Below are positions 35,401 to 48,759 of a stretch of DNA of 64,000 nt, piece after piece. A program made the translations under genes and the position numbers. The DNA comes from Phorcus lineatus (lineage: Eukaryota > Mollusca > Gastropoda > Trochida > Trochidae), in NCBI GenBank assembly GCA_921293015.1, contig OV121092.1:16645888-16709887 (forward strand), in the 5' to 3' direction. Position 1 is the stretch's first letter, and the number at the start of each line of letters is the position of its first letter. The notes beneath the pieces were generated by a model. It was not told the DNA's origin. It worked only from the letters and a program-made list of their open reading frames with translations, and did no database searches.

Positions 35401-36699
35401 AATGACATGTGTAATTATATCAGCTTTAAGAATATATTTTATTTTCAAGTTATATATTTGCAGGTGGAAAGAAAAAATAAATAATGGTGTCTCGTAAATC
35501 AAATGACTAGGGAACACATAGGAAAACGCATCAATCATACACTTCTTTTGGGGAAAACTGATAGAAACTACGTGTTTAAGCTCTACATATCGAAATGAAT
35601 TGTGCATATGCAAACAAGCATTTGCCATACAGCTGCTGAACAAAAGTTTGTTTCACTGTGTATGAATTCCAATATAAAATCATCATTATTCGAATATCTT
35701 AATTAGCCAGAAAAATATTGGCATTCCAAAAATGGAGCATATGGAAAAATTAACAGAATTAGATTTTCTTATATCTGCAATAAATTATCCCTTGAACACA
35801 TTTTCAACAAAAATATTGTAAGCATTGTGATGTACCTTGCGCCTTTTTACAAAAACTAATTTATTTTGAAATGAAAAGTTCATAAGATAATTATTAATTT
35901 GCATTTTTGATCCTAGTTTTGCATATATACCTGACAAATATGTTCCTGTAGTAATCTCAGTTTCATCTTTTTAAAAGCAAGTGATAGGAAAATGTTTATA
36001 CTTCATTTTCACAAAAATCCTAGCTTTTGGTTGAATGATGCTTGAATAAATCAATCTCGAGTGAATACCAACCAAGAATCAGAACATCTAAAAATGTCTT
36101 TACAAGTCTTTCCACATTCAGTAAATAACGAAAGAAAGTAAGGCGTCTGAAATGGTCTCTCGAATTAGAAGCAAGAATACATCATAAAAGTCTGCAGACA
36201 CTTCTAAAAAAGTGTTCATGTAGACGGTGTCTGGTACCTTGAAGACTGGGATTGTGAGTTAAGTTGTCTTTCCGGGAGTATGAGAAAAGACTTATTCTTC
36301 TATTATAATTAATGACAATGATTTAGGTAAGTTTTAACAATGGGGAATCACCGATTAAGCATTACTTGCCTGAAAACCAAAGATTTTATGGCTGCACATC
36401 AATGTTTTATGGATGAATGGAAGCATTCTTGAAATATGAGGATCAATCAATCATATTGATTTTGCACACGCAGAAAACTATAAATCAGTCTAATAAAAAA
36501 AACCCGGCATAAATGTTCGATATACATGCCATGACATCAAACTCCTGAGACATCAGAAGAGACAGGTAATACCGAGTTAGGCTCAAAACAGAATTAAAAC
36601 TTTTCTCACAGCATAGTGGGATGACTTTTCTTGAAAAAGATATAAAAAACTTTTCGTGTTGATGACGTCAACAGTTAAGAAAGGAAAGCGCTCGTCCTC

Positions 36700-37270
36700 G
36701 TGTTATTTGCTAAAAAACACCATTTATATATAAGAATACAGAAAAAGCCGTTTACTAAAGAAAGCACAATGTGCTACCCTGTTTATCCTCTGTCCTGCTC
36801 CATCAGCATATTAATATCTCGAGTGATCCTACAATACCCTGGTATCAATCGTTATAAGGCTTTGTCTGTTGATATCATGATTTATTACCCATATGGTTTA
36901 TCATAGGCGGTGACATATTTTCAATATGAGCACATGTGCACATATCACTTTTGCCTAGCAACGATTGTTTAAGCGCGAGTGACCGTATTTTGTCGTCTGT
37001 GACGTCATAAAATCATTGTTCATGACGTCACTTTAGCGGGCCGTCGCAAAGGAAGAAGACCGTTTTCTGAATATTTCCATGCGTTTAAAATGGAATATAA
37101 TCGGTAATAAAGAAATTATTACCCTCGAAAGTGTTTCATATGACTTTTACGAAACTCGTGCGAATTATTGTATAACCCTCTCTCTCGCTCAGGTAATACA
37201 AAAATTCACACTCGTTTCGTAAAAATCATATGACACACTTCCTCGGGTAATAATCTCTATATATGATTTA
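36700..37270 (+). mobile_element. B-specific insertion with CRE and X-box-like motifs
   Basis: Absent from the aligned place in A (about 22.6 kb). It contains TTTTGCCTAGCAACG near 36951, two TGACGTCA palindromes near 37001 and 37024, and a GC-rich GCGGGCCGTCGCAAAGG, and ends with a large foldback. A decayed relative lies at 44.64-44.97 kb. The 68-codon plus frame inside it is not convincing. Probably a non-autonomous element; no target duplication was identified. Confidence 0.5.
37111..37258. repeat. Large foldback, 67-bp arms
   Basis: Arms 37111-37177 and 37192-37258 are reverse complements with roughly ten differences, around a 14-base loop rich in CTCT. Core motifs are TCATATGACTTTTACGAAAC and its partner GTTTCGTAAAAATCATATGA. 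Confidence 0.88.
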
Positions 37271-37773
37271 TTTATAAAACTCAAAAGAACTTAGACATTT
37301 ATTTTTACAGTGGTTATTAAGTTGCTGTGCCTAAGGAAACAAATACAAAATATGCATTTATTGGCACAGTTTATAAAACAATCATTCACATGTCGATGGA
37401 TATCAAATAACGCGGTTAATCATCAACCAATTAGTTTTACTTATATATACACATCAAATTAGCAGAAAAGAAATTATATAGAATATATATTTAAACATGT
37501 CCTATCTGAAGGTTTTGTTCTTATTTTTCATTTGACACCTATTCATAAATCGACATACATCTAATGTCAAATTAGCAATTGTACAATCTGTGCTTAGCAT
37601 TATAGGACGTTCAAAATATAATAATGTGAAATCTGTATTGTTATTTCGAGAAAAGTTTGCTACTTGTTAGCAGTGTCTCAATTACACCAAGTTGTTGTAA
37701 CGTAATGTGAATTAAGATTGACTTCTTAATGTTTCTGTCTCCTAACATATCTCGATTGTTGTTTGTGAGAGAG

Positions 37774-37814
37774 AACAAATTGTTTCTCCTTTGTTTCTCT
37801 TTTGTTTCTCTTTA
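37774..37814. repeat. Short tandem TTTGTTTCTC array
   Basis: About three imperfect units of TTGTTTCTC(C/T)T in a row inside segment B. Low information. Confidence 0.7.
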
Positions 37815-40800
37815 ATTTGCTTTGGGAACTCTTAAATGTAAACCTCAAAGGCATTATATCAAGCGACAAAGACAAGTTTGGTCAAGTTGTGTAACAGTTG
37901 AATGAAGAGATTTTTTGAGTTCCTTGATTTGTATTTTATGTCTTATTTCCTTCTAAAAGTCTAGTTCCTTTCATAGCCCAAGTTATTTCATGTCACAACC
38001 AGTTAACTTATTATTATATGAACCAAAAGGGATTATTCTACTTGGAATTTAAGGTGCTAATACAAACCACATATTGTTTCTTAAAAGAATCAACTCAAAA
38101 CATTGAAAGGATGCAACCTTAATATTTTTGCTAGTTTTACTAGATAGTTCATAAAAGAAATAGCCTTTAGTTATTTCCATATATATTATTTGACCTAAAT
38201 GACACTTTTCTGTTTTTATATATTTCACATAGGGAATATAGTTCAAGGAGGGAACAAACTGCAGAAGATTGAACAATATCTAGTTCAGTTACCCCAACGG
38301 GATCAATTTGTCTCATTTGGTATGATTGAGTGTTCTTTTAAACGAAACTCCTCCGAGAAAGAAACCTCTTGGGTTGATGCAATGTACAACACATTGATTT
38401 ATACCTCCCCTCAGGAAATGAATTACAATTTATCCTTAGGAATCTTCACTACACACCACACGAGTTGGTATGCTTTGAATCAAAGATGAATGTACAATTT
38501 TGTGCATTGCAGTATTTCCATACATTGACAACTAATGACAAATAAGAAATGATAGTAACTTTAAACAACTCATTGAAATAGATTTTGTTAGATATAGGCA
38601 ATATAGTCATTGAAAGATCGTAATATGTTAAGTGCTGGTGTTGAAATAAGCTGAATTACGACGATTGTGTAACAGGTCAGCTATAAAGAATTTTGGAACC
38701 ACCAAATTACTTCCATGATATAACTTTCAACAAACATGGGTTTGAATAATATGTAAATTTCATGAGAACTAAATTTACATACCACCCACTACCTACTCAA
38801 ATGTTTATTACTGTTTACAACAAACAGAAAATTACCAACTATCTCAAGTTATTTCATAACATGAATCTTAGAAGAATGGTAAAACCGTGAATGGTTTGTG
38901 TCAATATTTCAATTTAATTATTAAGACCCACTTACCTCAGTGATAATTAGCAATCACATTTGAAAACAGAATCCTTCAATGTTTGCTTTAATCGCATTTT
39001 AATCTGGTAAATAAGGCTTGATATCTTAAACTAAAGTTTACTTGCTGTAATTCTAAACTGAAGTGTATAGAAAGTGATAGCAATGCATTGACAAACGTTT
39101 GATTGTTAGATCGCTCAAAATGATTGTTTTACTTTTAGATAGTTTTAAGTAGTTTTAATAGATCATTAAGTCATCCGTTCTAGCGTATTTGAATGTTTAT
39201 TTTGGTTTATTTATTTCTGCCTTATTGACTTTTAAAGTACATCAGATAAAAAGTAAAACCTGGCCATGTGTAAGGTATATACAATAGCCAAAACTTGCAC
39301 AGATTGCAACGAAAATGATTACCAATTTCATACAATCCTTTAACATTCAATAAGAGAAAAAATTCTCAACAATCTCATAGTAATGAAAAACGTCCAAGAA
39401 GAGACACTTAAAGGCCCATTTCCCCATTTGAATCAAGATCTTCAAGGATCTTTTCTCTCTATTGCGGACGACTAAACCTATAGTTCTTCTCATATGGAGC
39501 CTCATAGTTATAGGGTTGATATTTCTGTAACTCAAATGTTCTTTAATATCTCAGGGTAAACATCTTTAAACGTTTCTCCCACATAGGTTCTTACTTCCAC
39601 TCAAATATTTTATCAGTGTATGCTTAATATGAGTGTGCTACTGTTAGATATTCTCTTTTCGCCGGAGGACTTTCTTACTGGATGACATTAATTTTAAACC
39701 ACTAAATTTGTATCTAAAGGCGTGCAAGTTTAAAATTAATCCGCGATATCCGCCTTACAGTACTTTTCATATATGAATCTGTTTTTTCTTTTATTGCCTT
39801 AAGACGAAAGTGTTATACATGTTGTTCTTTAGGGAATACTTAAATATTTCTAACCATCTACACTTTTTCAACCAAAAACTTTTCAGTTTGCCAACAGGCG
39901 GAGTTTTTGAAAGGTTTTAAGTAGTAAATTTTTCAATGTTGGAGCAGTCGGTCTGATGCAGAAAACTTTCTAATTAATATCGTTTCATGAGGATTCGGTA
40001 ATTATTCACCACGCTAAATTCAAAACAAAACCATTTTCCCTTTCATCGTTACTATAATAAAACTCTAAAACGAATTTTGATACGGTTTTGAAGTAAATCC
40101 CAAGGGAGGTAATTGGCTAAAGATGTAATGCTACAGTGTGTTAAGGGAAGCGAACTCTTTTTCAATGTGTACTTGCTTAATCGTTATCTAACCTTGGAAA
40201 TAGCTTTAATTTTCTTATACAATCTCTAAACGCATGGCTTTAATATGGTGGACTTCCTGGTAGACAATTTCTAACCTGAAACGGAGTCATCAATCACCTG
40301 AAAGCATGTAATAAAAATATGTTTCTTGAAAGAAGGTAATATTAAAAAAGTATTATCATATTCCCCTTTGAATCTCATGATCATTCGTCATTCCCTGTTA
40401 TGTTTGACTTGATGCGTGTCAATTTTATTCCCCATGCTGTTGACATATTCGCGTTCTTTTTCCTTTCATGAAGAAACTTCTATCCATATTTTGGACCTCA
40501 AGACATTGATTTCTTTTCTTTTATGTTACTGTAAATTATATTCTATAAACATGATTATATGAAACATTTATTGTTAAAGTCCTGATTCGCCAACTATTTT
40601 AAACAAATTGTATTTAAAAACTTGATAGAGGTAAACTTGAAACTGTCACATGTGTTTTGAAAGGAGAAATTGTGTAACCTGTTTTTCTCTAACAGTTGGA
40701 GAAAGCTTTCTAAAAATACTCTAAACGGTTACTAGTTTAGATTAATTAGAAGTTTTAATTTGACATATGTTTTTTGGTACAGAGAGAAAACTAAGCCAAA

Positions 40801-43778
40801 ATTACACAAAGGCCAGATGATGCTTCTTTCAATGATAATGTGATGTGCTCTTTATAGAAAAATATCCTATAATAAGACAACATTATTAAAGAAAAGCTTT
40901 AAACTGTCATCTGCTGTTTGTCATGGTGTTTAACCTATTAGTATAAAGACTGTAAGGAGACCTTGCCTATTGCCTTACAACACAACCCTTATAAGGCGTT
41001 CACACTAGCACCTACCTAAGGTTTAAGGGTAGAGATCTACTAAAGAATACAAGGATTCCGGAACCTGAAGGTTCACATTAAATTTTATCTGAAGGAAGAA
41101 ATCTGTTCCCCCTTTTCTTGGAATCCTGTTTTATTTGAAAGAAATAAATGTCCGAGTTCTTATTTGCTATCGAATTAATTGTGTATGAGACGCAAGTTAT
41201 GCTCTTGATATCGATAAAAAACTTCAGAGACTCTGTTCAATTTACTTTCAGTTTAAAAGCAATTATTTTGAAGACATTCTAGAAGGTTAGAGTGCAAATT
41301 CAATGACAAAGTGTTTAAACCTTTTTCAAATGTGCCTTCAGTCAGGTCAGGTTTTCTGTTGAATATGACTCTTTATAAACTTTATATTTACAACAATTTA
41401 AACATGAAAACTCGATGAAAATTATATATTCACATTACTATAGAATTCTTATAATGACTGAAGTGTTGTTTCTTACTCCACTACTATATTTTAACAGAAG
41501 TAATTTCAAAATGTTTTGCTAACCCTATGGAATTAATGGAAATAATGAAGGTCTGTTTAATTTTGTGTTCGGGGTAAGAACTTCTTTATCATTAGTTTAA
41601 AGATTGTTTGTTGAAACTGGAAACATTTGCCTATCATTTTGAAATATGCAAAATGTTTTAGAAATTTTTATTGACCACGCAGCAGCAGTTGATTTATTTT
41701 GTTTCTTGTAATTTGGTATTTTGTATCTCTGTATATTTGAATTCATTAAACATCGCTGTTTATCGTAATCCAATGATAATTATTAATCTATGAAATCATT
41801 ATTATGTTCATACCAACTCAAGATGAAGAAATTGTATTGTTTTACCTGCATTATTTCAAAAACTCAAATTTTCTAAATTTTGTTTCTTAAAACGTACATC
41901 TTACCCTGAGACCGAATGGTAAAACATAAAACAAAAACATAATACCGTACTTCACAACGAAATCTAATTTAAGAAGCTTAAGACTAAAAATCTTCAAACG
42001 AATACATAAAACCATCTTAATCACATATGAGACACAAAAGAAGTGCTTTCAATACATTATGTTTTAAATGTTTGAATATTCAGTCGATTAATCTTCCATT
42101 ATTGCATTAATTATATATTCACAGATATTTGTTTTCATTTAAAAAGTGTTAAACGGTGCACTTGCATACACCTACACCTTGCATTACGTCATCAGGTGAT
42201 ATTTATGTAATTAGTCTGAATGATATGTTTTAAAAGTTTTACATTTTGTTAAACAACTTCCATACAATGAGCATGAGCAAATGTTGATATGAGCCCTGAC
42301 GCAGTTAAACATGTTAGAAAATTCACCATCAACAATTTATTATGGCTTATCTATAAAGAGATATGGGGAATATAAATTGAAATCTTATAAATATTGATAA
42401 ACTGCAATTTCAATTAGGTTCGTGTTAAGGAAATACACTTCGTGCGCATTTCTCCCTCACACGAACCTCAAATAGTATACCCTACTAAAGTTTGTAGATA
42501 ACTCATTTTAGAAACTGACTAATCCCAAAAGAATGATCAAATCACTATTTCACCTTAACTAACACAAACTTTTTAATTTGCTGGCTTTGCTTCTATCAAG
42601 GGAAACTACGTAATCGTTTAAAATCTATAAATTTTCATCAACGAAAATATTCTTCAAAAGCTTGATCATTGGAAATTCATCAAAAGCTCATGTAATTTCT
42701 TACTTTTTCAGATATAAAACTTGTTGTCTCCGATTAGACAGAAACATTTTAGATAACCATCAGGGAAATAACTTAATTAATCTATCAATCGATATTTTAC
42801 CTTTTCTTTGAAGCTTGCCAACAACTTTTAAGCAGGCATCACTGTGTGAAAATTTTGTTAACTAAACATTTTTATGTACCTAAATTTTTTCCTCATACAA
42901 TGAGGGCAACATGCAACAAAAACATTTTATCTTGCCCCACAGACATGTTATTAGTGATAGTGATTGAACTTTCTGTCACCACAGTCAATCAAGTATTTGT
43001 TATTTTTTATGTTGCATTGTCAAGCATTGTGTAAGGTATTCATTATTGAGTGAATGATATCATCACATAACCTGCTTAACTAAAGATCGTATTTTTGTAG
43101 ATTAATTAATTGTAGCTCCAAATACTTAATATATACTTTTGTAATGCGTTTGTTCACTTCAAAATGGATATAGACTTTTAATCCTTCTATTCACACATGA
43201 TTTGGTTACAGTTTCTCAATGCAGTCATTATGAAGCAATTATTTTTTGAAGCAAGCTAGTGATTTTATATCTATATATAATATTTGAAATTGACAGGGAT
43301 AGTTGATGCATCATTAACTTATCAAGATCTTTTGAACTGTCTTTCCTAGAAAGTCTGGAAACCAGAGTATTACATTACACAGATAGGCTTTAACATATTA
43401 TATAATTTCTCAAGAGGAATACAAACCTTATACTGCTGTTTGAAAACTCCATTTAAGACGGGTTTCGGGCTCACTTAATGAAACGTAATGTTTTACTTCA
43501 CATTTCCACAATCCTCTTGAGCATTTAAAACTCTAATACCAGCATTTATTGGGCAAAGGTATATATTTCATTATAATCTGTTTACTATTTGAGATTGTAA
43601 AATGTAACGAAAATGAGTTTAGTTGCGAAATTATCATTTCAAGAATGAACATTGTGTATACACACGTGTTTATTTAAAACACTAATTATCTGTCTCTTAC
43701 ACTATCTGGTATTTTAATGTCACATATTCTCATAAAGGTTTGATCCATGTAGAAATTTATGATTAATCAGCATCTGCC

Positions 43779-44202
43779 TTAAATAGCCACCCCGTGAGTT
43801 GTCAATTGATCGCGAAGTATCGACTGTTAAAAAACCCAACACATTTTGTATCTCATGTTTTTTTACAATGACAATATGAGAGTAGAAAGTAGAAAACCGG
43901 ACAATGGCGCGTCAAATAGTCAAACGTAATTTCGGAGACTAAAACAGCCAGGAGGACATTAAGGAGTTGATAGTGTTTGTTAGGTTATATAAATAGTATC
44001 AATGTATATTGGACGTGATATGTAAGCCTCTGTGCATTTATAAGACTGGTTTTAGATTTTCATGGAAAACCAGTATTTGTCATATATATGCCTTTTGGAC
44101 ATGAAAAGTTTAAATGTTTTGATTTAATATCAGCACATATGACATTTAGGTTCATATCAAAGGTAAATAATTTGTTATGAAAATAACGGAGAGGCTCTTT
44201 AA
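43779..44202. mobile_element. TTAA-bounded non-autonomous DNA transposon, family 2 copy 3 (inverted)
   Basis: TTAA at 43779-43782 and 44199-44202 flank ATAGCCACCCCGTGA (43783-43797) and TAACGGAGAGGCTCT (44184-44198). The two ends carry four departures in total from the perfect ends of copy 2. The interior runs in the opposite direction to copies 1 and 2: AATGGCGCGTCAAATAGTCA, AACAGCCAGGAGG and GTTGATAGTGTTTGTTAGGT are complements of their landmarks. Present in segment B only; A has no element at the matching place near 30.17 kb. Confidence 0.9.
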
Positions 44203-44639
44203 AACCTCGACAATAACAGCATTTGATCCCTTTATCTGAATTCTAATAAATTTCGAAATGCTTTTTTTTGTACATTTAAGGATAACATTTACCTTTCAAA
44301 GTGTGTCAATTTTCTTGAAGTTGCTGTACATGTATATTATACATGTAGGAATATGAACCGGTGCACGTGTAAAGTTTGCATGATATCTGTTGTTCCGAGA
44401 ATAGTGCAAATAACATTAGCAGTGATCATTTATGCGGAGCCTCGAAAAATCAAATTGGTTAATCAAAACATTGCTGGTTTGTCGTTTCAGGGTCTAGACT
44501 GTCTACACCATACGCCAAAATAGTAATTGATTAAGTTACGTATTGGTAGTAAAATGCTAAACTGTGAATGTATGTACATATTAACAGAATAATCAGGCTA
44601 TTGTTGATGTCGAATTTCAAAGATTTTGTGAGACAACTT

Positions 44640-44970
44640 CATTTTTAACCATAGGTGAGACATAAACAGTGACATGTGACTTAGGCACACATGTTCGCCT
44701 TTCATCTGTGGCTAGGTAAGATGGTTTAAACTCATGTTCCCGTATTTAATCGTCTGCGATTTATTGTTTGTTACCTCACGGAAGCAGACCCTCGTAAGAG
44801 AAGCAGGTCGTGCCATGCTATTGCATTATGATTTCATGATATTAAATAGGATAAGAAAATATAACTACACTCGAAAATTATCCTATGACTTTCATTTATG
44901 GTCTCTCGTGGATAATAAATTCTTCTCACTCGGATTGTAAAATTCATATGACACAGTTTTCCTGGTCTTA
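44640..44970 (+). repeat. Decayed relative of the 36.7-37.27 kb insertion
   Basis: Shares CGTATTTAATCGTCTG and TTCATATGACACA with the insertion at 36.7-37.27 kb in the same order. The foldback arms are degenerate. It lies in a stretch (about 44.6-45.4 kb) missing from segment A. Confidence 0.45.
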
Positions 44971-45849
44971 ACTTTATTTCACGATCCAAAGTTGTAAAAT
45001 ATACACGCTAGCATTATCAAATCCAAGTAGATCGAGCTTCTTTGTCATATGACCGAGGCATTGAGGATCTTTGTTTTATAGAGATAAGCGAATAAAGAAG
45101 AATATGCCAATTTCGTTAAATAGTTTTCAATATAAGATTGACTGTTCATAATGGGAGTTATAGTAGTGAATTTCCTTATGATATTTTCAGAATACTGGTA
45201 ACTGGAATTCAGAAAGTATACCTCTGAAATCAATTCAGTTAATTCATAAACTGTCGTCTTAATTATCTTTTGATAATATAATTGTGCATGCTTTCTTCAC
45301 AGACCGAAAGTACGGATGAAGTTCTGGTATTTTTTAGCTTGTATAATGCGATTTTTTCATATTCAAGAGGTTAACCAGGTTGTAAAATCATTCTTGTGCT
45401 TGAGATGTTTTGGCGACATTCTCACCTTTTTAACTCATTTTCCCCTTAAAATTCGATTAGGCTTATTGATCTAGACTCAAAATCAAAACTCCGAGCTCGT
45501 AAACTTTGGTGTCAGCTACCTTATTTGAACATTAACTATTTGCTCTTCAAAATCAATTTAATTCTGCCGTGCGACTGTAACTTTCAGAGTTGTCTCTTAA
45601 GAATTAAACAAAATTTAAAGAATCGACTTGTTATAAATTTCAGGAGCATTGAGCAAGTTGTGATAATAAATTCGACTGACCCATTAAAATTGTTATAACA
45701 TCAAGTCAATACCTTTAAAAACATTAAGTGTAAATTCAGTGAACTACTGCTCACGAGGAATTGTCATTTTTATTACATAACAGAAGAAAAAGATTACACT
45801 TTATGAAAATTTAAATTTAAATTTAAACATTTTAATGGATTGCTACTTA

Positions 45850-46330
45850 GATAGTTTATTTCTGTCAAAGAGGCCACAGGCCCATAGGACATAACACACA
45901 TTTGCAAACTATATATGTTTTTGAAAAAACAATCATATGAACATTCGTCCCGAAGAATAATTAGACATGCATATCTACATTTCAAGATATGTACATTTGA
46001 AATAAGTGATAACCATTTTACTTCTAATACAATTAATATATGAAGCGTATCATAAAGCTTAAATGCAAAATATATATATTTACCAAGATTTACAATAGTT
46101 GATTGACAATTTGAATTAATTATGTTTCGAAAAGTTTCCCTTGTCGGATATACAGTATAATTACTTTTGATATATATTTTTTACGTAAATCGTTAAAGGC
46201 GCTACATACCAATAGGAAATGAAATTCATTTTCAACATAATCTAACCCATAACGTGAACAATGAGTACATAATCTACATTCAGTTCCAGCTTAATGGATT
46301 GCACAGGGAAAGTAAAATATATACGTCTTT
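45850..46330 (-). pseudogene. Non-LTR retrotransposon 3' end (reverse-transcriptase ORF C-terminus)
   Basis: The minus strand encodes the C-terminal zinc-finger-like tail of a LINE polyprotein, which in a full element follows endonuclease and reverse transcriptase. ECRLCTHCSRYG (46281-46246) is followed by VENEFHFLLVC and then FNDLRKKYI, giving the CxxC...HxxxxC pattern found at the end of many invertebrate LINE ORFs. A stop falls after KLFET (about 46131). Shifted-frame remains (GKYIYFAFKL) continue to about 46040. The rest, with TATGGGCCTGTGGCCTC near 45872 and AATAAA, is 3' untranslated region. Everything upstream of the zinc finger is missing, as expected from 5' truncation on insertion. 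It is an insertion in B absent from A. Confidence 0.8.
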
Positions 46331-46750
46331 GATGCCAAAAAATAGTTTTTTTTAATATTTCAAATGCCATTAACAATGTTTAATAAAAATTTCATGAGGT
46401 GTTCATGAAAAAGTACCAACACAAACAGATTGGTTTCTGCAGACCAATAAAGATAAGATTGATTAAACACATTATGTCTCGATTAATTATATATTATAAT
46501 TATATATTATTATTATGTCTTATATGCATACAGGAAGGATTTGTATGACCTAAAATAACAAACATATACAATTCACACCATAACATAAATGGAATCCACA
46601 CTTATGTAATTTACTTGAATAACTGTTTTAATAGGTTACCCAACATTCGATTTGAATTCATTATGAGGCAATGTTTATTTGAAAGAATTTAAACATGTAT
46701 AAAACATTTATATTATTTCATTTTCCAAATTACATCTGTTTTGATAAGTC

Positions 46751-46785
46751 TAAACTATATAATTGTTTGCAAATTATATAGTTTA
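46751..46785. repeat. Perfect 14-bp hairpin
   Basis: TAAACTATATAATT (46751-46764) and its exact complement (46772-46785) flank a 7-base loop. Very AT-rich, so a chance or slippage origin is possible. Segment A lacks it at the aligned place. Confidence 0.85.
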
Positions 46786-48759
46786 AAAACTCTGAGATGA
46801 TATCAAATTAACGCAGTATTGCCAATACGAACATCCCTTTTTTGTCAGCTCAAAAGTGCTTGATTTTTACAAATATTTTCCAATGTCCAAATCTATTTTC
46901 CTCAACCCTATACAGTACATTTAAACTATTTGATGAAGGTTTTAATATGATAAAAGCATTTTGAAGCATCCTAAATCAAGTGATTAAAGCAAACATCAGT
47001 TAGTGTTGTTACAATGATGTTGAATGGCAGTTGTAAGATTGAATGAAAATATTGCAAATGTAACCAAGCTTTGTAATGGGTTTCTGTTTGCTTTTTATTT
47101 TAATGTCACAACTTGTTTCACACCCTGTTTTCATGATGCAAAGAATCCAACATAGAGTCAAAAAGTAGCTGTCAACTTCATGCAAAGTTGTTTATAATGC
47201 ATTTCCAGACAAAAAAATTATCAACTCGAAGGGATGGCATGTTCGGTTTGGACCATCGGTGTTTTTTGAACGATTCCAATCTAATATTGTAAATGCATAA
47301 ACGAAATATAACTGTTTCATCTAGTTATCAAACTGCAATTAATTGCTGTAAGACCATTATGAGATATTTTATTAAATCAGGAAATAAAATACATGTTTAT
47401 AATCTTCTCATTTTTCTTGTAAAGTGTACAATGACCAAACATATGTAGAGATTACCTGATTTCTTTACGTTATGAAGTTCAAAATTGTTTTTTTTAGATT
47501 GGAAGCCAATCCTATGACTAAACCTATAGTAAGAGACTATGGAGAACAAATTAAGTGAGAAGTGCCAATACATTATTGTCTAAATTTATGATTTGAACCC
47601 TGCATCTGGTTATTATACATTGGTTAAATAAAAGTAGGAGTCATCTCTGTCTCTTTTTGCCTTTTTGATCCATATGATATACACGTTTTCTAAAATGAAA
47701 TAACCAAACTCGTAAGGCAGTAAATAGATAAAAAAAAATTAAAAAGTCTTCAAAACCAATTTTTCATATTTTAGATTGGTTTCAGTAGAGAAATCGTTGC
47801 TGATTCAAAAATAATAGTTGAAACTTAACATGCAATAAAGTAAGATGTTTAGTTGATTCTATGGACAAAACTAATCTTTGGAAACATAATAATCTTTCAC
47901 TACATACATTGTGAGGAAAATAGGCCAAACCTTAATTTCATATCATACTTTAAGAACTGAGTTTAAAAAACAAAAATACCGTTTCAGAGGCTGAAAGATT
48001 ATATATGACATTTTCCTTAAAAACTTAGCCTTTCTCAGTTTATTGAGAACAGTTTGGGCATTGGAAACTAGAACATCGGGAGAGATAGCTATATATTCAG
48101 ACAATTTTTAATTTCATATCATCATTTTATATGTATATTGAGATATTTTTGTACTATGTCGAATGAAAATCAAGAAATAGAATATATATATTTGAGATTT
48201 ACATGAAAATCTCAAAAAATCCTAAATGCTGACAAACTTACTTATTTCAAAATCAGTAAAAGATTCCTAATTCATTGGCATTTGTTATAATGGAGAAATA
48301 CTTAATTCCTTTATACAGGAACCCGACCTAAGCACATTGTTGGTTTCACAAAAATTCTCTGCAGACTTTGACGATCGATTCTTTACTCTTCGTGGAAATG
48401 TCACAAACTGAAACATCGTTCAGATACCTTTCTTGGTTTTACAGATTTGTAATGGGTCATACAAATCTTAATGACGGTAATCTCATCTTGTGCTCTAAAA
48501 ATACTTGCCTGTTATACACAGCATACAAATGTTTGAACCTTAATGTTATGTTATGAGAAAGCATTATTCCATCAATTGCTTTGTTGGAAGTGGTTGCTAG
48601 CAATTATAACCCTGAGGTTTAGATTGTTAACTGTACTGGAACTAATGGACCCCACCCCGAAAGCGTTAGAGTTAACCATGGTGCTTTTTATGCAATCAGA
48701 TTTCTTTTGGCAGGATAAACTCTCAGCTTCTCATACAATTTTATGATACTTTTTTCTGA

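Larger units (their letters stand above)
35401..48750 (+). repeat. Segmental duplication, copy B
   Basis: Collinear partner of copy A, bounded by R5/R6 (minus) on the left and R7/R8 (plus) on the right. The clearest stretch is 36060-36580 against 21990-22500, where blocks such as GACAATGATTTAGGTAAGTTTT are nearly unchanged. B-specific insertions are 36.7-37.27 kb (foldback), 43.78-44.2 kb (TTAA family 2), about 44.6-45.4 kb and the LINE relic at 45.85-46.33 kb. No open frame is conserved between A and B. Confidence 0.85.
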
